Under the pieces are notes generated by a model. That model did no database searches and was not told where the DNA came from. It saw nothing but the letters and a program-made list of their open reading frames with translations. From the NCBI GenBank assembly GCA_012719125.1, contig JAAYAY010000040.1, forward strand, positions 1 to 64,000: 64,000 nucleotides of DNA, given 5' to 3'. The stretch comes from Planctomycetaceae bacterium. Lineage in GTDB: Bacteria > Planctomycetota > Planctomycetia > Pirellulales > Thermoguttaceae. Shown piece by piece: positions 44,951 to 54,080 of the stretch. Positions within the stretch are counted from its first letter, which is position 1. Each line of letters begins with the position of its first letter. The position numbers and the translations under genes are program-made.

Positions 44951-45340
44951 TTACTTTGGAATAACCATGTCTCCGTGTTCGTTGTAGCCGAGGCGGAGCG
45001 GGCCGTCGACCAGGCGGCCGTCGCTGCCGAACGAGCCTACGTCGCCCTGCCGGCGCGAGAGCAGCTCGCCGCCGTGGCGATCGATCAGATCGGCGATTTT
45101 TCGCAGCGACTGGGCGGCCGCGGCCGGCGGGATTTCGCGCCGGATGGTGATCCACAGCAGCGACGTGCCCTGCATCGGCACCATTTCAAAGTGAACGTGG
45201 TCGCCGTCACCGTCCAGTTCCGGATAGAGAACGGCGCCGTTCTCGCCGCGCACTGTGGGGATCCTGGTTGCATCTTCGGTGGTCGGATGCTGGAGAACCA
45301 ATTCGAGTCCCAGTTCACCCGGCTTGGCGGTGTCGTCCAT
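44951..45340 (-). CDS. Conserved-looking hypothetical protein
   Basis: A 129-residue soluble, mildly acidic protein I do not recognise. ATG 45340 has GAGGAG upstream; an in-frame ATG at 45376 lacks one. The central part (VHFEMVPMQGTSLLWITI, then LRKIADLIDRHGGELLSRR) has alternating strand and helix character of a compact domain. It starts 58 nt after the HtrA stop on the same strand and precedes the zinc-ribbon gene by 48 nt, so it is probably transcribed with htrA. Confidence 0.65.
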   Translation of the reverse strand: MDDTAKPGELGLELVLQHPTTEDATRIPTVRGENGAVLYPELDGDGDHVHFEMVPMQGTSLLWITIRREIPPAAAAQSLRKIADLIDRHGGELLSRRQGDVGSFGSDGRLVDGPLRLGYNEHGDMVIPK

Positions 45341-45398
45341 ACGGATCTCCTCGGCTTTCGGTAATCGTCTATGCATTTGCGCTGCGCTCTATTCTGGA

Positions 45399-46895
45399 TC
45401 AATCTTGGCCGCGGAAGAACAAGTAGCGGCTCCCGCCGTCGCGCATGACCTGCATGCGGATGCCTTGGTTGACGTCGAGATTCTGAATCGCCTCGCGGAA
45501 ATCGGTCACGTTCTTCACTTGCCGGTTGCCGACGGCGAGAATCACGTCGCCCGGCTGCATGCCGACGCGGGCGGCAATGCTACCCGGCTCGACGGCAGTG
45601 ACGACAACCCCTTGATCGCGCTCGTCGGCGCCGATCTGCCGGGCGACATCGGCGGTCAGAGTCTGCACGGTCATGCCGAGATCGGCCGAAGCCTCTCGCC
45701 CTTTCCAGACGGATGCCTGGCCTTCCAGCCGGCCGACTTCGACGTCCAGACGGATCGACTTGCCATTGCGGACGACGGTCATCGGTACCCTGGTGCCGGG
45801 CTTGGTGGCCGCCACCGCATTCCGGAGTTGGGGAGCCTTATGGGCCGGCTTGCGATTGAACTCGACGACGATGTCGCCCGGCTGGAGACCCGCTTTCGAC
45901 GCGGGGCTGTCGGGAACCACGTCGCCGATCAACACGCCGTCGGTGCCGTTGTAGCCGAACGAAGCGGCCAGGTCCTCATTCAGATCCTGTATGCCCGCGC
46001 CGAGGAACCCGCGTTCGACGGATCCACTCTCGATGATGCTGTCCATAACGCCGCGGGCCATATTGCTGGGGATGGCGAATCCCACGCCCATGTAGCCGCC
46101 GGTTCGCGAGGCGATGGCCGTGTTGATGCCGACCACTTCGCCTCGCAGGTTGACCAGGGGGCCGCCGCTATTACCGGGGTTGATGGCGGCGTCGGTCTGG
46201 AGGAAGTCTTCGTAGTCGGTGATACCCATATTCGCCCGCCCTTTGGCGCTGACGATACCGGCCGTCACCGTCTGGGCCAGCCCGAAGGGGCTACCCACCG
46301 CAAGCACCCACTCGCCTACCTCCATGGCGTCGGAATCGCCGAGCCGGACCGGCACCAGGTTGGCGGCGTCGATCTTGAGGACGGCCAGATCCGACTTGTC
46401 GTCCACGCCGACCACCGTGGCGGTGAACGACCGGTCGTCGGAGAGATTGACCTTCACCTCATCGGCATCTTCGACGACATGGTTGTTCGTGAGCAGGTAG
46501 CCGTCGCTGGTGACGATGACTGCCGTTCCCAGCCCGCGCTGTTCGAAGTCTCCTTGTGGAACGCGGAACTCGAAGAACCGCTCGAAGCTGTCGTCGCCGA
46601 AGAAGGGCGAAAAGCCTTCGGGCATGCGTGGGATCTGCTGGATGTTGGAGCGTATCTTCCGGACGGAACTGATGCTGACGACCGAGGGGCGCAACGCCTT
46701 GGCCACATACTGAAACGCCTGGGACAAGTCGGCCGCTTTGGCCAACTGGTCTTTCGCCGCCTGAGCCTGCCCGCTCTCGGCCGCATAGGTCAGACGCTGG
46801 ACCACACCGGGCAGCGTCCAAACAGAGGCCGTAAAAAAGATCAAGGCGAGCAGCACGGCGGTTGAAGTCACGAACCGTTTCTTTGCGCAAGACAT
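45399..46895 (-). CDS. HtrA/DegP-family periplasmic serine protease
   Basis: A 498-residue Do-type protease/chaperone for damaged envelope proteins. ATG 46895 has AGGAG at 9 nt. Residues 10-30 are a signal or anchor helix. The trypsin-like triad is intact: His139 (TNNHV), Asp169 (KSDLAVL) and Ser243 (GNSGGP). Two PDZ domains follow (about 290-380 and 405-490; GFLGAGIQDL and DLGMTVQTL mark their starts). It is divergent from the Hsp20 pair across about 900 bp, and three small genes follow it on the same strand. Confidence 0.95.
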   Translation of the reverse strand: MSCAKKRFVTSTAVLLALIFFTASVWTLPGVVQRLTYAAESGQAQAAKDQLAKAADLSQAFQYVAKALRPSVVSISSVRKIRSNIQQIPRMPEGFSPFFGDDSFERFFEFRVPQGDFEQRGLGTAVIVTSDGYLLTNNHVVEDADEVKVNLSDDRSFTATVVGVDDKSDLAVLKIDAANLVPVRLGDSDAMEVGEWVLAVGSPFGLAQTVTAGIVSAKGRANMGITDYEDFLQTDAAINPGNSGGPLVNLRGEVVGINTAIASRTGGYMGVGFAIPSNMARGVMDSIIESGSVERGFLGAGIQDLNEDLAASFGYNGTDGVLIGDVVPDSPASKAGLQPGDIVVEFNRKPAHKAPQLRNAVAATKPGTRVPMTVVRNGKSIRLDVEVGRLEGQASVWKGREASADLGMTVQTLTADVARQIGADERDQGVVVTAVEPGSIAARVGMQPGDVILAVGNRQVKNVTDFREAIQNLDVNQGIRMQVMRDGGSRYLFFRGQD

Positions 46896-47607
46896 CTTGA
46901 ATTCTCCTCTCAAATACGCATGGGAGTTCGTCATCCACGACACCGTCGAAACGCAGCCGGGGAGTATGCCACCGCTGCTGCAACCCGTCAGCGTATCGGC
47001 GGGGGGCGCGAGATGAGCGGGTCTTGTACGACCGGCTGGATCGAGATGTTCGGGGCCGAGAAGGCGGGTAGGGAACGGTTCAACCGCTTCAATACCACTA
47101 GGCCCAGACACTGGGAGATCGGTGTCGCCAACACGGTACAAACCTCCGTCGTTCCGGCAACAGAAGTCGAGAACTCTGAGACCCGGCCCAGGTTCGGGCG
47201 TTTCCCAGTCCTCCATGACTGACAGGTCCCAACTCGAAGGAGACGTAGGTGCAATAGGCGTGCCAATCACACGCCTTGTCGAGCAGGCGTCGAATCCGCT
47301 TGCGGCCGACCCCTGAAGTGCCCAACTGGAAATGTGTTACGAAACAACGTTGGATCTTGTTCGCGCTGCGCCCAAAACGTTGACCAAGATATCGGCTGTC
47401 AAAATGGCACGCACCAACCCCTCTGTGAGGTAAACTGCGCGGCACAGATGGCAGGGCGATTGACATCCTCGGAACTGCCGATTTGGCAGGCAGTCCCCAT
47501 CGGACGGTTTGTGTTCGTTGCCGGTGACGGGTTACTGAACGCTTCCTTGTCGAGAGAAGCAGTTCACACTTGCCGCCGCAAACCTATGTCGATCAAGCAA
47601 GTACGTT
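46896..47607. other. Intergenic region between htrA and hsp20 genes
   Basis: About 700 bp with no ORF I can support on either strand, no CIRCE element and no member of the palindromic repeat families. It must contain the htrA promoter; I see no clear match for it. Confidence 0.5.
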
Positions 47608-47651
47608 CACCCCCTTAGTGCGCCACCGACACCCCCTTAGTGCGCCACCGA
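47608..47651 (+). promoter_or_regulatory. Two perfect tandem 22-bp repeats (putative enhancer sites)
   Basis: Two identical 22-bp units (47608-47629 and 47630-47651), each starting CACCCCCTTAGTG and ending CGCCACCGA, directly abut. The 22-bp period is close to two helical turns, so proteins bound to each would face the same side of the DNA. They end 16 bp before the sigma-54 core promoter, roughly -86 to -43 from the expected start site, a plausible though close position for an activator. Confidence 0.55.
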
Positions 47652-47667
47652 TCCGCCTGACGCCGTT

Positions 47668-47683
47668 TGGCACGAGCGTTGCA
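47668..47683 (+). promoter_or_regulatory. Sigma-54 (RpoN) promoter of the hsp20 operon
   Basis: TGGCACGAGCGTTGCA is a full match to the RpoN consensus TGGCAC-R-N4-TTGCW, with GG at 47669-47670 (-24) and GC at 47681-47682 (-12). Transcription would begin near 47694, leaving about 100 nt of leader before the first Hsp20 start codon. Such promoters need an ATP-dependent enhancer-binding activator. Confidence 0.8.
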
Positions 47684-47794
47684 TTGAGCATGTTTCAGAC
47701 GGCCTGCCTCAGCCATCCTGGCAGGCAGCCGCAAACCGACCGCTGAGAAGACAAGAATTGCCTTTCTTCGCTTTTTGAAAGGAGGAAAAAAGAC

Positions 47795-48244
47795 ATGTTC
47801 GCAACAAGATGGCAACCGTTCAATGATGTGTGGTCCGAGATGAACCGGCTCCACGAGGAAATGAACCGCGTCTTCGATCGCTGCGGCTACCGCGATCGTC
47901 TGAGTGGAATGGCATCTGCCTATCCGGCCCTCGACCTGTGGCAAGATCAGGACAACCTGTACGTCGAGGCCGAACTGCCCGGCATGAAGCTCGAGGATCT
48001 CGAGATCTATGTGACGGGCGACAACCAGCTCAGCGTCAAGGGCTCCCGAAGGGTCCCCGAACAAGAGAAAGCCACCTGGCATCGGCGAGAGAGAACCTAC
48101 GGCGAATTCACGCGAGTGGTCAGTCTTCCCTTCCCGGTGAACGCCGGCAAGGTCCGTGCCTCGCTGAAACACGGCGTACTCACGATTACGCTGCCGAAGG
48201 TCGAGGCCACCAAGCCCCGCCGAATCGAGGTCAAGGCCGAGTGA
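47795..48244 (+). CDS. Small heat shock protein Hsp20, first copy
   Basis: A 149-residue holdase chaperone of the alpha-crystallin family that keeps unfolding proteins soluble. The alpha-crystallin domain runs from about residue 42 to 135, ending in the signature GVLTITLPK. The start has AGGAGG. The C-terminal RRIEVKAE contains an IxV oligomerisation motif. First gene of a two-gene operon behind the sigma-54 promoter. Confidence 0.95.
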   Translation: MFATRWQPFNDVWSEMNRLHEEMNRVFDRCGYRDRLSGMASAYPALDLWQDQDNLYVEAELPGMKLEDLEIYVTGDNQLSVKGSRRVPEQEKATWHRRERTYGEFTRVVSLPFPVNAGKVRASLKHGVLTITLPKVEATKPRRIEVKAE

Positions 48245-48304
48245 CAATCTGGGACGGTCAAGGGTGTTTCTGTCAGAAAGATCAAGCGATCAGGAGAATA
48301 GGCG

Positions 48305-48697
48305 ATGACTGAAATGATCAGGAAGGAAAGCGACGGCAACCTGGCAACGGTTGAACGAACCCGGAACACGACGACGTACACCCCGCGTTTCGACATCGTC
48401 GAGACCGAGGACGAACTGATCCTCTACGGCGATCTGCCGGGGGTCGCTCCGGAGAATCTGGAGGTCCGGTTCGAGAACGAGCATGTGATCGTTCACGGGC
48501 GAGTCGATGCTCGCCACGAAGGTCGCGAACACATTTACGCGGAGTACGGGATCGGCGACTACTACCGCGAATTCCGCATCAACGAGGCGGTCGACGCCGC
48601 CAAGATCGAAGCCGAGTTGAAAGACGGCGTGTTGACCCTTCACCTCCCCAAAGCGGAGGCGATCAAGCCGAAGCGGATTGAGGTGAAATCGGAATAA
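48305..48697 (+). CDS. Small heat shock protein Hsp20, second copy
   Basis: A 130-residue alpha-crystallin protein. ELILYGDLPGVAPENLEVRF and GVLTLHLPKAEAIKPKRIEV match the family; the N-terminal arm is shorter than in the first copy, suggesting a different oligomer, as in IbpA/IbpB-type pairs. ATG 48305 has AGGAG. It lies 60 nt after the first copy and just ahead of a strong terminator, so both are one transcript. Confidence 0.95.
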   Translation: MTEMIRKESDGNLATVERTRNTTTYTPRFDIVETEDELILYGDLPGVAPENLEVRFENEHVIVHGRVDARHEGREHIYAEYGIGDYYREFRINEAVDAAKIEAELKDGVLTLHLPKAEAIKPKRIEVKSE

Positions 48698-48707
48698 TGG
48701 GCGAGCC

Positions 48708-48745
48708 GGCGCCGCGCCTGGATTGGCGCGGCGCCGCCTTTTTCT
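48708..48745 (+). terminator. Intrinsic terminator of the hsp20 operon
   Basis: A perfect 11-bp G/C stem (48708-48718 with 48725-48735) and a 6-nt loop, followed by GCCTTTTTCTTTG. It starts 10 nt after the second Hsp20 stop codon. This is the clearest rho-independent terminator in the window. Confidence 0.9.
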
Positions 48746-48882
48746 TTGTTCGACGAGCGCGGTTCTTGACGGGACGCCCCGGCGGAGGCGTTCACAAACC
48801 CCGTCTGACAACTGCACAGGTCGGAAGACTGGCACAGACCGGGCGGAACCGTGCACGGCTTTCCGGCATCGGGAGGGTCGGA

Positions 48883-50244
48883 TCAGAGTTCCGTCCAACG
48901 GCCGGGGACCGGAACCGGAAACTGGCCGTTCTCGTCGGCTTTGACCGGGACTTCGCTGTCGGTCTGGAGATCGTCGAGATATTGGCAGAACTGGAAGTCG
49001 GAACTGGTGACCTGGTCCCAGGTAACTTCCTGCCCTGTATGGCAGGCGGCCCGGCCCATCAACGAGACGTAATCGGCATAGCAGGCACGCTTGGCCTCGT
49101 TATGGGGCCGGTCGGTGCGGATGCTGTGGATGAAGTCGTTCCACTCGTACTGCCAGGGACGGAAGGCGTCGGGCGTGGGCGTCCAGGAGACGTGGTCCTC
49201 GCTGATCCGCTGGTCCTTGAACATGCGGACCGTGGCCGCGTGGACGTTGCCCGAGAACTGGGCCGCGCACTTCGTGCCGTGGATGTAGGTGGCAAAATCG
49301 CTGCGCGAGTCCTTCTGGCGGCGGAATCCGCAGAAGGCCTTGGTGCCGTCGGGGAAGGTATATTCCATGGCGTAGGTGTCGAGGTTCTGACCGCAGTCGG
49401 TGCTGCCCACTTCCCGCGCGCCCATGCCGATCGCCGATACAGGCCAGGCGTCTTTGATCCAGCAGCATTCGTCGATCTGGTGGATCAGGTTGTCGACCAT
49501 GTGCCCCGAACCGATCCAGAAGAGGTTGATCTTTCCGAACTTCAACTGTTCGAGAAGCACGTTCGATTGGTCGCCCTGAGATTCCATCCAGCGGGACCGG
49601 CCGCCGAGGCGATTGGCGCGGATCAAGGGAATATCGCCCATCTCGCCGCTGCGGATCTTGTCGATCAGGGCCTGGCGGGCGGGGGAATGGCGGCACTGGA
49701 GGCCGGCGGCGACCTTCACGTTCTTCTTCTCGGCCGCTTCGCCGGCTGCGAGCATACGCTTCAGGCCGCCGGGATCGGGCGAGAACGGTTTTTCCATGAA
49801 CACGTTGACGCCCTTCTGGACGGCGTACTCCACGTGGACAGGCCGGATGTAGGCCCGGGTGGTGCACATGGCGACGTCGCCCGGCCTGAGCAGGTCGATC
49901 GCCTTGCGATAGGCGTCGAACCCGAGGAATTTGCGATCGTCGGAGACGTTGATCTTGTCGGCGAACTTGTTGGTGAGCCCTTTGAGTTGGGCATTCATTC
50001 GAACCTCATCGAGATCGGCCACGGCATAGAGTGCGATGGGGCCCTCTCCCTGTACCGACAAAGCGTCGGCTACCGCGCCGGTGCCTCGTCCGCCGCAGCC
50101 GATCAAGGCCAGGCGGATGGTGTTGTCCTCGGCCGCGTGCGCCGAGCGGGCGATGCCGAGCGATGCCACGGCTGCGGTCACGATGCCGCTCTGCTTGAGA
50201 AACTGCCGGCGGCCGGAATTCGGCTGAGTGTTCGATTGGGACAT
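48883..50244 (-). CDS. Tat-exported Gfo/Idh/MocA oxidoreductase
   Basis: A 453-residue NAD(P)-dependent oxidoreductase. The leader GRRQFLKQSGIVTAAVASLG is a twin-arginine signal. The Rossmann motif is ALIGCGGRGTGAVADAL and the catalytic loop VFMEKPFSPDP (EKP intact). SGHMVDNLIHQIDECCWI contains the family His/Asp pair. It lies 121 nt downstream of the GH38-like gene on the same strand, so it probably acts on a released sugar or polyol. Confidence 0.9.
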   Translation of the reverse strand: MSQSNTQPNSGRRQFLKQSGIVTAAVASLGIARSAHAAEDNTIRLALIGCGGRGTGAVADALSVQGEGPIALYAVADLDEVRMNAQLKGLTNKFADKINVSDDRKFLGFDAYRKAIDLLRPGDVAMCTTRAYIRPVHVEYAVQKGVNVFMEKPFSPDPGGLKRMLAAGEAAEKKNVKVAAGLQCRHSPARQALIDKIRSGEMGDIPLIRANRLGGRSRWMESQGDQSNVLLEQLKFGKINLFWIGSGHMVDNLIHQIDECCWIKDAWPVSAIGMGAREVGSTDCGQNLDTYAMEYTFPDGTKAFCGFRRQKDSRSDFATYIHGTKCAAQFSGNVHAATVRMFKDQRISEDHVSWTPTPDAFRPWQYEWNDFIHSIRTDRPHNEAKRACYADYVSLMGRAACHTGQEVTWDQVTSSDFQFCQYLDDLQTDSEVPVKADENGQFPVPVPGRWTEL

Positions 50245-50365
50245 GACGGTTCCCTGTTATCTGAAGGTGACGGAAGACGGAGAGCGGGTGTTACGGCAAC
50301 CTTTTGTACCAGACTCATGGGGTGGTACGCAAACGAGCGAGAGAATGTCATCGCGACCTTCACTT

Positions 50366-52795
50366 TCAATGGCTGTCCCTCGCCAATGCAATGGTGGCGA
50401 TTCCTTCGGCCTCCGCGGAAAAACGGATGCGACCATCGATAACCTCCAGCGTTCCAAGCCCTCGTTCGAGGGCGTCGCAACGCTCTCCGCTGCCCCAACC
50501 GTCAGGCAGTTTCAACGATCCGCAAACGCTCTTGGCCGTGACATTCCAAAACCGAAGGATCAGCCGGTGGCCGTCCTCCGCCACTTTGAAGGCCAGGAGC
50601 GGCCCACCAGGAAAGTCAATGTCCAGAGTCTCCAGCCCTGGCAGTGCGGGTGCATGCTCGGGGACCTGGAGATAGGGCGGCGTGGCGAATTGGCTTGCCT
50701 CGCTAACAGCTTGTACGGGATCGAGAGCATTTGGCTGTAACACGATCCGATATCGGAACATCCACCGTCGCTGCCCGCCCTGGCCGAACTGTTTGTCGTT
50801 GCCAGTCAGGTTCATCATCGGCATCGAGAGGATCTGAGCGTGGGATGCACCGAACCGGAAAAGGAACGAGTCCGGAGCGATCACCAGTGCCGAGCGATCT
50901 CGGTCACTCACAGCCGAAAACGTCACGCCAGCATACAGCTCAGGGTTGGCGCCGGGCAGGTCGTCGCCGCCCGCCTGTTCTGACCCGGCAACGAGAATCG
51001 CTCCCGGCGCATCGTAGTGATACCTGCCCGTGTCGAAATCGAACGGAAAGGCGAACTCAACACTCTGCGGGTCGTCGTTCCATCCGCCTTCCAGGCGATA
51101 AGTCACGTCGATCCAGGGCGCTGCCGCGTGAAACGTCCAATCGCACCGGACCTGGAAGCCGGACCGTTCGTAGTCGGCACGGATGCTGACTCCGTGGCCC
51201 GCCCTTCGACATACAAGTTCGTTCAAGTGAAGCGGACTGGACGCGTTCGCTGTGGGCGGAATGACGGCATCGGGCTTGGCGCGACTTTGGTAACGGGTGG
51301 GAACGAACTCGCCGAAGAGAAGGGCGGCGTCCGGCCGGACCCATTGGCGATCGTCGGTGTCCGTAATAGAAGCGACGGCACACCGAGCCGGATCGAACGT
51401 CACCTGACCGCCTCGCCAGGCGAAGGTCGTATTCTCCGACACAAAGTCAGTGATGTTCGGCCGGACCGTTTCGGACAAACCCGGTGCGAGCGATCGTCCA
51501 ATATCCAGGGCCTGGGTCACCGCGTGCGCCCGGGCTCCTGCCGACAAGGCCGCCCGCCGGCGATCCGTGCCGCCAAAATCGTGCTCGGCGAACTTGAGCA
51601 ACTCGCGGAAACCGTGTCGAATCAGATCGCGCTGCTGCTTGTCGGCCCGGCCCTCCATGAACCTCACGGCATCGGCCGCTTCGGCCAGACGCAGGAGCCG
51701 TTCGGCCTCGCGAAACTCGGCCGTCTGCCCCGCCAGGTGGGCTGCCCATTCCTCCCAGCAGATTCCGAACGAGCCCTTGAGCGTGGGAATCTGAAGGTGC
51801 TTCTGCTCGATCTCCTTCTCGGCGGCTTCGAAGAAGTCCTGATATCGTGCGTCGACAAGCCGGATGCTGCCGCCCGACGCGGCGTTGAACTGCCGCACAA
51901 ACCCGCTCAGATCACTCGTGCAGATCCAGCCGTCGTGCCCCGTGCCCAGAAGGAGAATGCTCGAAATCGGGTACGCTTCGCCGTAAGCCTCGTAGCGGGC
52001 AACCGTCTGACGGATGTAGTCGCAGCGTTTCTCGAAGACCTCCGGGTCGGCCGAATCGCCGATCACCTGCACGCGGCCCGCGTCGGGGCGCACGCCGGCC
52101 AGAGCGGAGAGTTGGAAGGCCTCGGCATACCCGCCCCACGTCTTGGTGTCGTGGTACAAGTCCCAGTGAACGAGAATCCGCCGGCCATTCGGCGCCTCCC
52201 ACCAGAAGAGCGGAAAGGCCTCGCGCTGGTGATTGTAGCTCTCCGCCCGCAGGGTGTAGATGCCGCGACCGAGGAAATCGAATCCGCACTCGCTCAGCAC
52301 GTTGGCGGCTCCCCAGGTGAGGGCCGGGTTCTCCATGATCAGCGCCGTTCTCGCCTCGACGCCGGTTGCACGCTCCATCGGCATCGCTCCATAGCAGGCT
52401 CGAATCGCGGTTTCCGTGTCGAGAATCCCCCAGAGCAGCACGGCATAGTTGCCCGCATAACCGATACGGCCTTCGCGAATCGCCTCATGCAGTCTTGCTG
52501 CTCCCGCGTCCCCCCGGTGCCGCCGATAGACTTCGTCCCAGAGCGTGCAATCCAGATTCCAACGCACGCCCTGATCTTGCCTAGCACTCAGGTAGTAGTC
52601 GAGCAGTGCCGCCATTCGCAGTTCGATTTCGGTGGTCGAGCCGCACCAGTTGTAGTCGAGGTGCTTGTCCTGGGCGAGGTAGACGGTCCACTCAGGCTGC
52701 CTCTCCGCACCTTGTGCCGTGCGTGGCATGAGCGACGTCACCAGCAGCAGGAGACACGTTAGAAGAGAACTGCAAGAGGGCTGGATCAGCCACAT
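50366..52795 (-). CDS. Exported GH38-like alpha-mannosidase family protein
   Basis: An 809-residue exported protein. ATG 52795 has GAGGAG; residues 1-29 are a Sec signal. HLDYNW (His45, Asp47) near the mature N-terminus corresponds to the GH38 zinc motif HxDxxW, and the alpha/beta barrel with three-helix bundle appears to continue to about residue 430. The C-terminal half is a beta-sandwich as in family 38. The typical nucleophile region is not obvious, so it may be a divergent subgroup. It lies 40 nt after the ThuA gene and ahead of the oxidoreductase: a glycan-use operon. Confidence 0.7.
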   Translation of the reverse strand: MWLIQPSCSSLLTCLLLLVTSLMPRTAQGAERQPEWTVYLAQDKHLDYNWCGSTTEIELRMAALLDYYLSARQDQGVRWNLDCTLWDEVYRRHRGDAGAARLHEAIREGRIGYAGNYAVLLWGILDTETAIRACYGAMPMERATGVEARTALIMENPALTWGAANVLSECGFDFLGRGIYTLRAESYNHQREAFPLFWWEAPNGRRILVHWDLYHDTKTWGGYAEAFQLSALAGVRPDAGRVQVIGDSADPEVFEKRCDYIRQTVARYEAYGEAYPISSILLLGTGHDGWICTSDLSGFVRQFNAASGGSIRLVDARYQDFFEAAEKEIEQKHLQIPTLKGSFGICWEEWAAHLAGQTAEFREAERLLRLAEAADAVRFMEGRADKQQRDLIRHGFRELLKFAEHDFGGTDRRRAALSAGARAHAVTQALDIGRSLAPGLSETVRPNITDFVSENTTFAWRGGQVTFDPARCAVASITDTDDRQWVRPDAALLFGEFVPTRYQSRAKPDAVIPPTANASSPLHLNELVCRRAGHGVSIRADYERSGFQVRCDWTFHAAAPWIDVTYRLEGGWNDDPQSVEFAFPFDFDTGRYHYDAPGAILVAGSEQAGGDDLPGANPELYAGVTFSAVSDRDRSALVIAPDSFLFRFGASHAQILSMPMMNLTGNDKQFGQGGQRRWMFRYRIVLQPNALDPVQAVSEASQFATPPYLQVPEHAPALPGLETLDIDFPGGPLLAFKVAEDGHRLILRFWNVTAKSVCGSLKLPDGWGSGERCDALERGLGTLEVIDGRIRFSAEAEGIATIALARDSH

Positions 52796-52835
52796 GGTTG
52801 ACTCCTCGTGCTGTATTGGGACTGCTACCGCACTG

Positions 52836-53720
52836 CTACTTCGCACGCGGTTTCGGCTCCACCGACTCCGGCTCGAACGTGGCCAGATCGGCCAGCGACG
52901 TCCTGATCCCGGCAGCCGGAATTTCGCATTTCGCCGACCAGCAGATCGCGTTGAGAATCAGCGTGCGCATGTCGTCGATCTGCCAGTTGCGGAAATAGTG
53001 GGGGATGACCAGCCCGACGCCCCGTCCGCCGTCGGCTCGCTCGACGGCCCACACGACCGTCTCCTTTTTCGGGGCTTCTGGCGGCAGCATGGTTGTGACC
53101 AGCGAGGTGACGTTCGCCGCCGGGCCGTCCTTGCCGAAGTAGTTGTTCCAGTAGGGTTCGTCGTCGAAGTGAAACTCCTTCCAGCCCCGCAGAATGGGAT
53201 GGTCCACTTTCTCGGGCGTCAACGTTGCAGGAACGACCCGGGCGACCGATCGGTGATGAGTGCAACCGCCCGTCGCAAAGTAGCCCCCCATCCATCTCAG
53301 AAGCGGATGGTCTCCATCTTCTGCCACGTGTTGCCCTCGCAGGCCCGTGGCGTAATGAACGCAGACGATCCCGCAACCCCGATCCATGGCCGCCGACAGC
53401 TCGGCCATGATCTGGTCGCGATCGGGCAGCATCTCGGGTGGAAAGATATCGCCGATGAACACGATCGTGGCCGCACCGCTGACCAACTTCGTGTCGTCGG
53501 GCCACCCCTGAGAAACGTTTGCGTCGACTCCTTCGACTTGTCGCAGGCAGTGCTCCATCACCCGTGCCCCGGCAGCAACCTCGTGGCTGCCCGGCGGATG
53601 GTTGGAGGGGCCGACGACAATGAGGACGTTCTTGGCCTGGTCGGCTGCTTGAAGCGCAGGGCTGGTCCATGCAGCCATCAGAACACAAATGGTCAACAGG
53701 GCAATCGTTCGGCTCTTCAT
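52836..53720 (-). CDS. Exported ThuA-domain protein
   Basis: A 294-residue protein with a Sec signal (cleavage near LQAADQ). KNVLIVVGPSNHPPGSHEVA, CVHYATG and GGCTHHRS match the ThuA (trehalose utilisation, GATase-like) fold common in planctomycetes. The biochemical role of ThuA is not firmly settled; in rhizobia it takes part in trehalose/sucrose catabolism through keto-sugars. First gene of the ThuA, GH38-like, Gfo/Idh/MocA series. Confidence 0.85.
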   Translation of the reverse strand: MKSRTIALLTICVLMAAWTSPALQAADQAKNVLIVVGPSNHPPGSHEVAAGARVMEHCLRQVEGVDANVSQGWPDDTKLVSGAATIVFIGDIFPPEMLPDRDQIMAELSAAMDRGCGIVCVHYATGLRGQHVAEDGDHPLLRWMGGYFATGGCTHHRSVARVVPATLTPEKVDHPILRGWKEFHFDDEPYWNNYFGKDGPAANVTSLVTTMLPPEAPKKETVVWAVERADGGRGVGLVIPHYFRNWQIDDMRTLILNAICWSAKCEIPAAGIRTSLADLATFEPESVEPKPRAK

Positions 53721-54080
53721 GCTTGGGTCTCCAGATGGGCGGTTCTCTTGGCGTCAGAGATCGTCCGATGCTTTGCCACCAGTTTCGCCGGGGTGCCGGC
53801 GTAAGTCAAATCCCTCGCGGAGTGCCGGTTCGCATTCGGTCTGCTGTGACCGGCTATGCGCGGAACGCATAGTGGGCCGCTCCTGCCGGGTGCGGTCATT
53901 CGACGCCGGGTACGGCCCACCGCCCTCAGGGGGACCGAAAGTGTCGGCAAAGTTCAAGAACGGGGTCGCCAATGACGGCAGACGACGTGTTATGATATGG
54001 GGATTGCCGGTCCCTGCCATGGCTCGGGCCGGCTCCCCACGACCCGCCGAATTAATCCAACCATACCAGGAGTATCCGTC
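53721..54080. other. Divergent intergenic region with a hairpin
   Basis: About 360 bp between divergent genes. A hairpin has perfect 8-bp outer arms, GTGGGCCG (53872-53879) and CGGCCCAC (53913-53920). No small gene or strong promoter match seen. Confidence 0.5.
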
